A stretch of DNA of 64,000 bases from Bermanella sp047621325 (GTDB lineage: Bacteria > Pseudomonadota > Gammaproteobacteria > Pseudomonadales > Oceanobacteraceae), in contig JBLHLT010000001.1 in assembly GCA_047621325.1 (NCBI GenBank), positions 310,001-374,000 on the forward strand. The letters are read 5' to 3'. The position numbers and the translations under genes are program-made. The notes beneath the pieces were generated by a model. It had not been told where the DNA came from and searched no databases. It worked only from the letters and a program-made list of their open reading frames with translations. Shown here in pieces: positions 8,583 through 16,302 of the stretch (position 1 is its first letter; each line of letters begins with the position of its first letter).

Positions 8583-9446
8583 TTATTTGTTCACTAATTT
8601 TTTTGTGCTGACCAGCGCTTGCAAACGATTTAATAATTCAATGCCGTCTTGTGCAGGTAAGCCGTCTTCTGTCAGGGTGTTTTCACGGGTAACGCCGTCA
8701 ACACTGCCACGCTCTGATAAAAATTGTAGTACAGCCATGGCATCTAGCTTAGCCAAAATATTTTGCCCGCTTAACCAATCAAGCATGGCGATCAAACCCA
8801 AGGCGGCCCAGTTAGACACATCGGCGATGACTAACTCGTTACACCCTGTGGCAGCCGCTTGAATATCTAAGCCTTTTAATGCGTCTTGAATATTGCCCAT
8901 TCCTATTTCATTGCCGCCATCACCAATGGCGATAGACGGGCATTGTGCGTGTATCAAGAACGTATCAAAACACGCGGCGCGGGCACTGATGTCTTCGCCA
9001 CGCATGTTGTAATACTTACCGTCTGCGGCTAAACCTGGGCGCTCAATTGAAACAATTAGTTCTGGCTGCAATTGCGCAAGGGCTTGTAAAGCTTCTTCAT
9101 CACGATGGGCATTTGGCCCCACTGTAATTTCATGTACTCGGTACGTGTTTTGAAGTTGTGTACTTAAAGGCGCACCGCACACAATAATCGGTTGCGCGCC
9201 TAAGGCTTCAAACGCTTGGTACAAAGCAATAGCCCCTACTGGCCCATCTGTTTCAAAAGTATCCACTACAGGAAAGCCGGTACCAATTAACACGGTGCCT
9301 CGAATGGGCAACATCATTTGTGCCGCGCGTAATACATAACCTTGTGGTAACGCGCTTTGCACGGTTTTCATGCCGCGTAAATTGCGTTCTACTAACATGT
9401 TTTCGATATCAAGGCTGAGTTGCATAGCCGTCGTGAGTTGGCTCAT
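8583..9446 (-). CDS. DUF4392 protein, C-terminal-half homologue of D-glutamate cyclase
   Basis: A 287-aa protein of the DUF4392 family, the domain that forms the C-terminal half of mammalian D-glutamate cyclase (DGLUCY, D-glutamate to 5-oxo-D-proline). Visible features are a glycine-rich segment GTGFPVVDTFETDGPVGA near 56-73, the SIERPG block near 133-138 and AIGDGGNEIGMGN near 172-184. No signal peptide. Its ATG overlaps the pxpC stop (ATGA), so the two should be translationally coupled. Its N-terminal-half counterpart, DUF1445, opens the same operon. Cyclase activity of the separate bacterial protein is inferred from homology and context. Confidence 0.82.
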   Translation of the reverse strand: MSQLTTAMQLSLDIENMLVERNLRGMKTVQSALPQGYVLRAAQMMLPIRGTVLIGTGFPVVDTFETDGPVGAIALYQAFEALGAQPIIVCGAPLSTQLQNTYRVHEITVGPNAHRDEEALQALAQLQPELIVSIERPGLAADGKYYNMRGEDISARAACFDTFLIHAQCPSIAIGDGGNEIGMGNIQDALKGLDIQAAATGCNELVIADVSNWAALGLIAMLDWLSGQNILAKLDAMAVLQFLSERGSVDGVTRENTLTEDGLPAQDGIELLNRLQALVSTKKLVNK

Positions 9447-10402
9447 GGTGTATCCTCGTCTGCCACGCTAACCAATGTTTGCTTGCTGTATTTATAATGG
9501 GCAAGTGCTAATTCGTTATGGGCATGATCAATGGTGATGGGTTCAAACCTGACATTGCCGCCTGCGGTAAGTTGTGCCAGTTTGGCTAAATCTAATGAGA
9601 GCACGGATCCTATTTTTGGATAGCCGCCAATGGTCTGGCGGTCATTCATCAATACAATAGGTTGACCGTCTTTGGGAATTTGTACGGCCCCTAAACAAAT
9701 GCCTTCGGATAATATGCCTTCAATATCACACTTAACTGTTGGCCCTGTTAAGCGATAACCCATGCGGTCACACAAGTCGCTGACGGTATATTGATGATCG
9801 AAAAACATACGCTGCTGATGGCGTGAAAAATGTGCTTGCTGATAACCCGGAATCAAACGTAAGGACACATTATTCTCATAAACAGGTCGTGCACTTAGCG
9901 GTAACACAAACCGTTTTTTTACAGTGGAGGCTGCGGTTAACGCTAACTTATCTTGAGCTTGTAACCCTTTACCATTCAAACCACCAATGCCTTCACGTAC
10001 CACCGTGCTTACGCTGGTGAATTGCTTTGTAATATTAAAACCACCAGACACCGCTACATAAATACGACAGCCTTCGCTTGCATAACTCAACTCGATTTCA
10101 TCATGGGGATTAATATTAAGCGTTTGCCACTGTGGCTGTATTTGGCCATTTATTGTTATCGTGACAGTAGCACCGGTTACTGCAATTTGCGTCTGGCAGC
10201 TGCTTTTTAATTTTAAGCCGCCAATGGTGTTTTCTAACACGGCGGTATTTTCATCATTGCCCACTAAACGATTTGCCCATTTAAACGCAAGCGGGTCCAT
10301 TGGGCCGCCTGTGGTTAAACCAATGCCATGTTGGCCAAAGCGACCTGCGTCTTGAATTAACGTTAAAATACCTGGGGTCACAACGTGCATTACTTGGCTC
10401 AT
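9443..10402 (-). CDS. pxpC: 5-oxoprolinase subunit C (biotin-dependent carboxyltransferase-like)
   Basis: Subunit of the ATP-dependent prokaryotic 5-oxoprolinase PxpABC, which opens 5-oxoproline to glutamate. The 319-aa protein matches the KipA/YbgK family from its start (VTPGILTLIQDAGRFGQHGIG) through the conserved SEGICLGAVQIPKDGQP-like block and NDRQTIGGYPKIGSV. The longer frame to 10435 would overlap pxpB. The ATG at 10402 gives the junction TAA-C-ATG, identical to that between pxpA and pxpB, so I chose it. It overlaps the next gene by 4 bp. Confidence 0.9.
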   Translation of the reverse strand: MSQVMHVVTPGILTLIQDAGRFGQHGIGLTTGGPMDPLAFKWANRLVGNDENTAVLENTIGGLKLKSSCQTQIAVTGATVTITINGQIQPQWQTLNINPHDEIELSYASEGCRIYVAVSGGFNITKQFTSVSTVVREGIGGLNGKGLQAQDKLALTAASTVKKRFVLPLSARPVYENNVSLRLIPGYQQAHFSRHQQRMFFDHQYTVSDLCDRMGYRLTGPTVKCDIEGILSEGICLGAVQIPKDGQPIVLMNDRQTIGGYPKIGSVLSLDLAKLAQLTAGGNVRFEPITIDHAHNELALAHYKYSKQTLVSVADEDTP

Positions 10403-10403
10403 G

Positions 10404-11102
10404 TTATAAGCCCTCCCAAGCATTAAATTCACCACCTAGTGATAAAAATTCGGCTTCATCAATGGCATAAAACTGCACCGCATCTCCGGTTGTAACCGGC
10501 ATAGAGGGCGATGCATTTGGATTAAACATTGGGGTTGGGCAGCAACCTATTAGATTCCAACCACCTGGGCTTGTGGCGGGATAAACCGCAGTTTGTCGAT
10601 CAGCAATGGCCACCGCGCCTTTAGGTACTTTTTTACGAGGTGTTGCCAAGCGTGGCATTGCGATGCGCTCATCGGTTTCACCCAAGTACGCAAAACCCGG
10701 TGCAAATCCAATGGCGTAAACGCGATAAATGGTTTGTTGATGAATTTCGATAACGTGCTCAACCGTCAAACCCGCATGCTGCGCAAGGTTGGCTAAATCC
10801 GGGCTAGTTTGTGGCCCATAATAAACCGGCAAGCGCACGATACTTTCTTGCTGCGCAACGTGTTTAGTTTGATCTGATTGTAGCGCTGCGCGAATTAATT
10901 TTCGCACATGCAAATGATCGGTTTTTGCCGGATCAAACAATACTAAAATGGATGCATAGCTGGGTACTAAATCAATTAGCTCATTGCCCACAAACTGAGA
11001 TAACGCCGTAGCCGTTTGTTGAATATGCAAACTGGTTTCGTCGCTGACTTTTTCTGAAAAATAAACGATTAACGCATTTTCGCCAGCCACATGAATTTGC
11101 AT
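10404..11102 (-). CDS. pxpB: 5-oxoprolinase subunit B (KipI-like)
   Basis: The PxpB/KipI subunit of the 5-oxoprolinase complex, which works with PxpA and PxpC in the cytoplasm. The 232-aa protein shows the family blocks IRLPVYYG-like (near 99-107), IGFAPGFAYLGE and the glycine-rich YPATSPGGWNLIG. A start at 11138 is possible but would overlap pxpA by 35 bp. The ATG at 11102 (protein MQIHVAGENALIVYF) follows the pxpA stop by one base and gives the N-terminal length usual for the family. Translation coupled to pxpA is likely. Confidence 0.9.
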   Translation of the reverse strand: MQIHVAGENALIVYFSEKVSDETSLHIQQTATALSQFVGNELIDLVPSYASILVLFDPAKTDHLHVRKLIRAALQSDQTKHVAQQESIVRLPVYYGPQTSPDLANLAQHAGLTVEHVIEIHQQTIYRVYAIGFAPGFAYLGETDERIAMPRLATPRKKVPKGAVAIADRQTAVYPATSPGGWNLIGCCPTPMFNPNASPSMPVTTGDAVQFYAIDEAEFLSLGGEFNAWEGL

Positions 11103-11103
11103 G

Positions 11104-11841
11104 TTATGCGCCTTCGATGATTTTACGAATGTGTGCAATGGCCTGCACGCCTTCTAGATTGTCACCGTGAACACATAATGAATCCGCTTCGATACTTAAT
11201 ATTTTGCCACTAACCGATGTTACCGTGCCTTCTTCATTTAATTGCTTCACTTGCGCTAACATTTTCTCTTTATTGTGAACGGCACCCGGTTTGCTGCGCG
11301 CTAATAATTTGCCATCGTCGTCATAACAGCGATCGGCAAAGGCTTCAAATAATAAATCTATACCAAACTCTTCAGCTTCAATTAAATGCTGCGCTGCATC
11401 ATTAGTGGCCTGTAACATCAATTTAAGCGGACGGTGATATTGGGCAATAGCCTGCATAATGGCTTTACGTACATCTACTTTTGCCATCATGTCGTTATAC
11501 AGCGCGCCGTGAGGTTTGACATACGCAATGATAATGCCTTGGCTTTTTGCCATACCATCGAGCGCGCTCATTTGATACAACACCATGCCAATGATTTCAT
11601 CGCTTGAGCAATTCATTGAGCGGCGACCAAAACCCACAAGATCAGGATACGCGGGATGCGCGCCCACTATGACATCATGTTTTTTCGCCAAACCTAAGGT
11701 TTTCATCATAACCACTGGGTCACCGCCATGAAAGCCGCAAGCAATGTTGGCTTGATCAATATACGGGAAAACGTCTTCGTCTAGGCCCATTTTCCATGAG
11801 CCATAACTTTCACCCAAATCACAATTTAATAATAACGACAT
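11104..11841 (-). CDS. pxpA: 5-oxoprolinase subunit A (LamB/YcsF family)
   Basis: PxpA/YcsF subunit of 5-oxoprolinase, the component that binds and cleaves the oxoproline ring with PxpBC. The 245-aa protein has the hallmark opening LNCDLGESYG, the metal-site-like block IACGFHGGDP (near 34-43), VGAHPAYPDLVGFGRR (near 59-74), VKPHGALYNDM and the late LCVHGDN motif. Length is normal. A 43-codon ORF ends 9 bp upstream, and DUF1445 lies before that. Confidence 0.93.
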   Translation of the reverse strand: MSLLLNCDLGESYGSWKMGLDEDVFPYIDQANIACGFHGGDPVVMMKTLGLAKKHDVIVGAHPAYPDLVGFGRRSMNCSSDEIIGMVLYQMSALDGMAKSQGIIIAYVKPHGALYNDMMAKVDVRKAIMQAIAQYHRPLKLMLQATNDAAQHLIEAEEFGIDLLFEAFADRCYDDDGKLLARSKPGAVHNKEKMLAQVKQLNEEGTVTSVSGKILSIEADSLCVHGDNLEGVQAIAHIRKIIEGA

Positions 11842-11850
11842 AATGGTTCC

Positions 11851-11982
11851 TTATAGAATCGCGAGTTTGGAATTTGGTATGTCACTGTTCATTACATGAG
11901 GAACCATGCGGCACAGTGAGTGTGTCATGCTGCAAATTCTAGAGCGTTGCTTGGCTGCCATTTGGCGGCGATTATTTTTCAT
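11851..11982 (-). CDS. 43-aa ORF ending in a duplicated DUF1445 C-terminus
   Basis: A short frame between the DUF1445 gene and pxpA. ATG at 11982 is preceded by AGGAGG, which overlaps the DUF1445 stop codon, at ideal spacing. The stop is 9 bp before the pxpA ATG, so it fits the operon as a translated unit. Its last ten residues, DIPNSKLAIL, equal the DUF1445 C-terminus although seven bases differ over these codons plus the stop; all differences are silent. Upstream, MAAK, THS and MV also line up with MAAKPEF...ITHSPGHMV. It is either the eroded 3' tail of a former DUF1445 paralogue or a small gene still under selection. No function is known. Confidence 0.55.
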   Translation of the reverse strand: MKNNRRQMAAKQRSRICSMTHSLCRMVPHVMNSDIPNSKLAIL

Positions 11983-11990
11983 GCTGCCTC

Positions 11991-12779
11991 CTATAAAATG
12001 GCTAATTTGGAATTTGGAATATCAGTAACAACCATGTGGCCTGGGCTATGGGTAATACAAAACTCAGGCTTCGCTGCCATGATGGCCGCTTGAGGTGTGA
12101 CACCGCAGGCAGTAAATACGGGCACTTCGCCTGCTTTAATTGTGACGGCATCACCGTATTCGGGCTGGTTAATATCGTTAATGCCGATGGCCGCAGGATC
12201 ACCAAAGTGAATGGGCGCACCATGCACCGATGGAAAACGACTGCATATTTGAATCATACGAATGGCATCGGCCGGTTTAAACGGTCGCATGCTCACCACA
12301 GTACTACCATGAAAACGACCCGCCGCACGACACGCTATATTAGTATCGTACATGGGCACATTTTTGCCTTCGCTTATGTTGCGTACTTCTAAGCCGTCTG
12401 CAATTAAGGCTTCTTCAAAACTAAACGAGCAGCCTAATAAAAACGTCACCAAGTCATCACGCCATACATGAGAGATGTCAGTCACCTCGTCCACCAATTG
12501 ACCGTCTTTCCAAATGCGGTATTTAGGTACATCGGTACGAATATCAAAGTCGGGGGCTACTTCAACAAGATGGGTGTCGCCAGGCTGGGCGGCCATGGCA
12601 ACCACGGGACAAGGTTTTTGATTTAACTGACAAAACTGGAGAAATTCATCGGCCCACGCTTTGGGGAGTATCGCCACATTACATTGCACAAACCCTTGGC
12701 ATAATCCCGACGTGTTTGTGGTGTGTTCGCCCATGCGAATCGCATGACGAAGTTGTGCTGGCGTGTACTGTGTGGCCAT
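11991..12779 (-). CDS. DUF1445 protein, N-terminal-half homologue of D-glutamate cyclase (YcsI-like)
   Basis: A 262-aa member of DUF1445 (putative hydro-lyase / D-glutamate cyclase family), the domain making up the N-terminal half of mammalian DGLUCY and equal to YcsI of Bacillus. Conserved blocks visible: LGCSFSFEEAL (near 115-125), MRPFKPADAIR (near 164-174) and HGAPIHFGDPAAIGI (near 186-200). The frame extends upstream to 12863. ATG 12779 has AAGGGGGTG in front and gives the family length, so it was chosen. First gene of the operon, with the pxpABC genes and DUF4392 downstream. The reaction is inferred. Confidence 0.85.
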   Translation of the reverse strand: MATQYTPAQLRHAIRMGEHTTNTSGLCQGFVQCNVAILPKAWADEFLQFCQLNQKPCPVVAMAAQPGDTHLVEVAPDFDIRTDVPKYRIWKDGQLVDEVTDISHVWRDDLVTFLLGCSFSFEEALIADGLEVRNISEGKNVPMYDTNIACRAAGRFHGSTVVSMRPFKPADAIRMIQICSRFPSVHGAPIHFGDPAAIGINDINQPEYGDAVTIKAGEVPVFTACGVTPQAAIMAAKPEFCITHSPGHMVVTDIPNSKLAIL

Positions 12780-12919
12780 GCCACACCCCCTTGTGAACAA
12801 AAATTGATTGTATGTCTCAACTTGTAGCATTTTGAGCAATACAGTCAAGTTAATCCATATCACCTAGGGGGTAGGATGCGCTTTATTTTTTATCTAGTGA
12901 TCACCCAAGCAAAACTTCG

Positions 12920-14938
12920 TTAGTTTACTTGATTCATTGGCAACGCCGGCATAGGGCATGCCAATAATAAGCTCATTAGTTTTAATGTTTCATACTCGGA
13001 ACCTTGCACAATACCGTCATGTAAAACGATGTCACCGCACACATCAATTAATGAACGTTTTAACATAGGCGACAGCGTTTTCAGTTTTTTAAGGCTGGTA
13101 TAAACTGATTTGGTTTGGATATCTGATGCGGCTATTAAAGCCTGCTGCTTCATCACAAATACGTCCATCATACGCTTATGCAGCTCAAGTTTTTCAAATT
13201 CTTTACCACCTGCGTTATGAACCAGGCTTGAAATAATCACGTTTATTTCGTAAGCCACTACATCTAATTTTTTAATGGTATGGCCAGAGCGATTAGGCTG
13301 TTTGTCTTCAAACGAATGCTTTAGCAAACTGTATAAACAAATATCAAAAAGGGATAACTCGCCATTCCATTTCGCCATTACCAACACCTGCTCAAGCAAA
13401 CCTTGTTGCTGTTGAGCATCTAACGTTTTTAATAACGGGATCAGTAACTCAACCAAAGGCAGTGCCAAACGAGGATTTAATCCTTTTGACATTAAGGTGA
13501 GGGTTTGTAAAAAGTGTGTGCCCTTTGGATATTGAACCAATAACCATTCTTGTTGCGCCTGTCGTAATTTAGGTTCGTTATCCATCAAGACATACAGCAA
13601 CATGATTCTGGCTAGCTCAGGATCTTTTAACGCTTGGCGGTATTCGTAAGGAATCTCATCATGCAGACTCATGGCATAAGCTAGATTAGCCGCACTTAAG
13701 GTACCTATCACATCGTGTAAGTGTTCAGCGCCTGTGTTCTGCAAGCGCGTAATATCGGGTTGGTACATGCTTTGAGCCGCTTGGGTTTGCTGCGCGTTTT
13801 TCTGTTCGCGCTGCTCATTACGCTGTTGCTTTTTCTCACGAGATTCAAAACGCAGAATAAACGTAGGATCAATACTATTAATTCGATTTTCTAGGGGCGG
13901 GTGAGTTGCAAACCACGTGGATTTTTGTGAAGAGCTGATACACATATGACTAATGCCTTCGGCTCTTGGTATCTGCAAAAAACCTTGATGACTATTGATG
14001 CGAATAATGTTCAGCGCACTTGCTAACGCTTCTGGGTTGCGGGTAAATTGCACTGACGCCGCATCAGCCAAGTATTCACGTTTGCGGCTAATGGCGGTAC
14101 GAATCAGACGACCAAAAAACACACCTACGTAACCAATAATCAATAAAGGCAAGCCAATAAAAAAAGCCCCTGAATCTTTTTTACCTTTAATGCCCGATAA
14201 CGAGTTATAACCTGTCGAGGACTGATATTCATTTTGGTGCGTACCAAACAAAGGACGCTGATGGCCATAACGATGTCGGCTATCAACCATAAGCATTTTG
14301 CCAAGTTCAGACAACCAAACAATACCACCCAATAAAATCATTAAACGAATATTAATGCGGTTATCACCGTGTAAAATATGACTGAACTCATGCCCCACAA
14401 CTGCCTGCAATTCGTCACGATTCATACTTTTTAATAAACCATTGGTGACAACCAACGCGCTATCTTCAAATTCATAACCCACAACAAACGCATTAATTGA
14501 GTTTTCGTGATCCAACACATACACACCCGGCGAGGTGACACCAGCCGCTATCGCCATTTCCTCAACCACATTTATCAACTTTTGTTCGGTTTCATCTTTT
14601 GAGGCAAAGCCTAATGAACGCGCACCAAGTTTCACCGCCATGCCATTACCACCATGGCGCAGCTCTAACCAACGACCCACACAACCACTGCCAATCACCA
14701 CCAGTGTCACAACAGAGGTAATAAAACCCGCATAGCTAAACTGCCACTGTAAAAAGTTACTTAAAGATATTTGGGAGGTTGCAAACTGGCCAATGGTGGA
14801 GCTACTTAAGCAAACATAAATGACACCATTCACACATAACACGATAAAAACGCAGAAGGCTAAAAACAACAAAAGCAGCCGATTACTGGCTGCTTTTGCT
14901 TGAGCTTGATGTTCAAAAAAATCCATATTTCTATTCAC
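12920..14938 (-). CDS. M48 family zinc metalloprotease (HtpX-like) with long C-terminal extension
   Basis: An inner-membrane zinc peptidase of 672 aa. Two membrane segments lie near 19-43 and 66-86. The zinc motif HEFSH is at 183-187, followed by two more hydrophobic stretches (about 199-215 and 255-282) and the AADAASVQF-type glutamate region (KREYLADAAS). Residues about 370-672 form a soluble, Gln-rich then helical extension absent from HtpX (about 290 aa). It follows lemA by 17 bp, a frequent pairing. Start uncertain: the frame begins with GTG at 14938, and an ATG lies four codons later (14926). Likely role: membrane protein quality control, inferred. Confidence 0.85.
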   Translation of the reverse strand: MNRNMDFFEHQAQAKAASNRLLLLFLAFCVFIVLCVNGVIYVCLSSSTIGQFATSQISLSNFLQWQFSYAGFITSVVTLVVIGSGCVGRWLELRHGGNGMAVKLGARSLGFASKDETEQKLINVVEEMAIAAGVTSPGVYVLDHENSINAFVVGYEFEDSALVVTNGLLKSMNRDELQAVVGHEFSHILHGDNRINIRLMILLGGIVWLSELGKMLMVDSRHRYGHQRPLFGTHQNEYQSSTGYNSLSGIKGKKDSGAFFIGLPLLIIGYVGVFFGRLIRTAISRKREYLADAASVQFTRNPEALASALNIIRINSHQGFLQIPRAEGISHMCISSSQKSTWFATHPPLENRINSIDPTFILRFESREKKQQRNEQREQKNAQQTQAAQSMYQPDITRLQNTGAEHLHDVIGTLSAANLAYAMSLHDEIPYEYRQALKDPELARIMLLYVLMDNEPKLRQAQQEWLLVQYPKGTHFLQTLTLMSKGLNPRLALPLVELLIPLLKTLDAQQQQGLLEQVLVMAKWNGELSLFDICLYSLLKHSFEDKQPNRSGHTIKKLDVVAYEINVIISSLVHNAGGKEFEKLELHKRMMDVFVMKQQALIAASDIQTKSVYTSLKKLKTLSPMLKRSLIDVCGDIVLHDGIVQGSEYETLKLMSLLLACPMPALPMNQVN

Positions 14939-14955
14939 TGCCTACTAGCATGGAA

Positions 14956-15543
14956 TTAACCAAAATTAACTTTAACCGGTTTTTTAATGGCTTTATCTTT
15001 GAACTCTAACAAACTGGCTTCTTGAAACGAAAACGCATTGGCAATGATATTATTAGGGAACGACTCACGATACGTATTATAAGCCATCACCGCATCGTTA
15101 AACGCTTGGCGTGAGAAACTGATACGGTTCTCGGTAGAGCTTAACTCTTCCATTAATTGCTGAAACTGCGTATCCGCTTTTAGGTCAGGGTAAGATTCGC
15201 TTAACGCAAACAACTTACTCATCATGCCACCCAACGCATTTTCAGCGCCGTTTAATGCACTCATATCTAGCTGACCTTTAGCAGACTGCATCCCCTTTAA
15301 AATAGCACTGGCTTCGTTACGAGCGGTGATCACGGCTTCTAGGGTTTCACGCTCATGCTTGGCGTAACCTTTTGCAGTTTCAACCAAGTTAGGGATCAAG
15401 TCATAACGGCGCTGTAGCTGCACATCGATTTGGGAAAACGCATTCTTATGACGGTTACGCAAGCTCACCAAGCGGTTGAACATCATTGCCACAAACAAAA
15501 CGGCGCCGATAATGACGGCCCAAGTGATCATAGTGCTATCCAT
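14956..15543 (-). CDS. lemA: LemA family protein
   Basis: A 195-aa membrane-anchored protein with one N-terminal transmembrane helix (about residues 6-22) followed by the LemA signature (NRHKNAFSQIDVQLQRRYDL, then IPNLVETAKGYAKHE). The rest is predicted helical. LemA proteins are of uncertain function. In many bacteria the gene precedes an M48 protease, as here, suggesting they work together at the envelope. An AAGGA ribosome site (AAAGGATATTACT) precedes the ATG at 15543. Confidence 0.92.
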   Translation of the reverse strand: MDSTMITWAVIIGAVLFVAMMFNRLVSLRNRHKNAFSQIDVQLQRRYDLIPNLVETAKGYAKHERETLEAVITARNEASAILKGMQSAKGQLDMSALNGAENALGGMMSKLFALSESYPDLKADTQFQQLMEELSSTENRISFSRQAFNDAVMAYNTYRESFPNNIIANAFSFQEASLLEFKDKAIKKPVKVNFG

Positions 15544-15731
15544 AGTAATATCCTTTTCTTTGAGTGGTCAGAGCTTAGCATGGCTGAATTATGTGGGGTA
15601 GAGGCCTGTTGTATCGGTGATTTAATCTGTGAAGTACAAAGCAATTATAGCGAGAGAAACCAAATCATTGATTTCAACGCACACTCAGAATATAGTTTGA
15701 GTCAATTGGTACAAATATCTCAAGGACAGAG

Positions 15732-16280
15732 ATGAACGGCTTGCAGCACTTCCAAACCCTCGCTAAATACAATGCTCGCCTTAATCAGCAAGTATTAGCC
15801 GCCGCCTCGTCTTTATCCCACGATCAGCTTAATGAAGATCGCGGCGCTTTTTTTAAATCTATTCTTGGCACACTCAATCACATCTTAGTAGGCGATTTAT
15901 TGTGGCTGCGCCGCTTCTATTTGCATCACGGCCCTGACAACCAGAGATTCTCCTACTTAAAAACGCTTAATGATTACCCTGCTGTTGAGTCCCTCAATCA
16001 AATTCTATTTTATGATTTTGAAGCATTTAAAACGGTGCGCTTTGAGGTTGACGCCATTATAAGAGATTGGGTTAACACTCAATTGAGCGAAGCGGATTTA
16101 GACAACACGTTTACTTACCAAAACATCAAAGGCGAAAGCGCAAGCAAGAATTTTGGCGAAGTGCTTTCCCATTTGTTTAATCATCAAACCCATCACCGTG
16201 GCCAAGTATCCACCTTGTTATCACAACAAGGAATAGACATTGGCGTGACGGACTACTTAATTGATATAATCAAGTATTAA
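15732..16280 (+). CDS. DinB family protein
   Basis: A 182-aa four-helix-bundle protein of the DinB/YfiT superfamily, which includes metal-dependent thiol transferases and damage-inducible proteins. The candidate metal ligands are H50 (LNHILVGD), and H151 and H155 in the FNHQTHHRGQ motif, the usual three-histidine pattern. AAGGA (in CAAGGACAG) precedes the ATG at good spacing. The substrate is unknown. It is divergent from lemA, and the AT-rich orphan gene follows after 22 bp on the same strand. Confidence 0.85.
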   Translation: MNGLQHFQTLAKYNARLNQQVLAAASSLSHDQLNEDRGAFFKSILGTLNHILVGDLLWLRRFYLHHGPDNQRFSYLKTLNDYPAVESLNQILFYDFEAFKTVRFEVDAIIRDWVNTQLSEADLDNTFTYQNIKGESASKNFGEVLSHLFNHQTHHRGQVSTLLSQQGIDIGVTDYLIDIIKY

Positions 16281-16302
16281 TTTTTTCATATAAAGTATTT
16301 TT

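Noticed and set aside
12036..12392. 118-codon plus-strand ORF inside the DUF1445 gene
   Set aside because: Antisense shadow of a conserved coding region, without start signals.
15430..15735. 101-codon plus-strand ORF running from inside lemA to the dinB start, ending with an ATGA-type overlap
   Set aside because: Its first half is antisense to lemA, the remaining 51 codons from 15581 have no ribosome site, and the product is low in recognisable features. The overlap with dinB may be chance.
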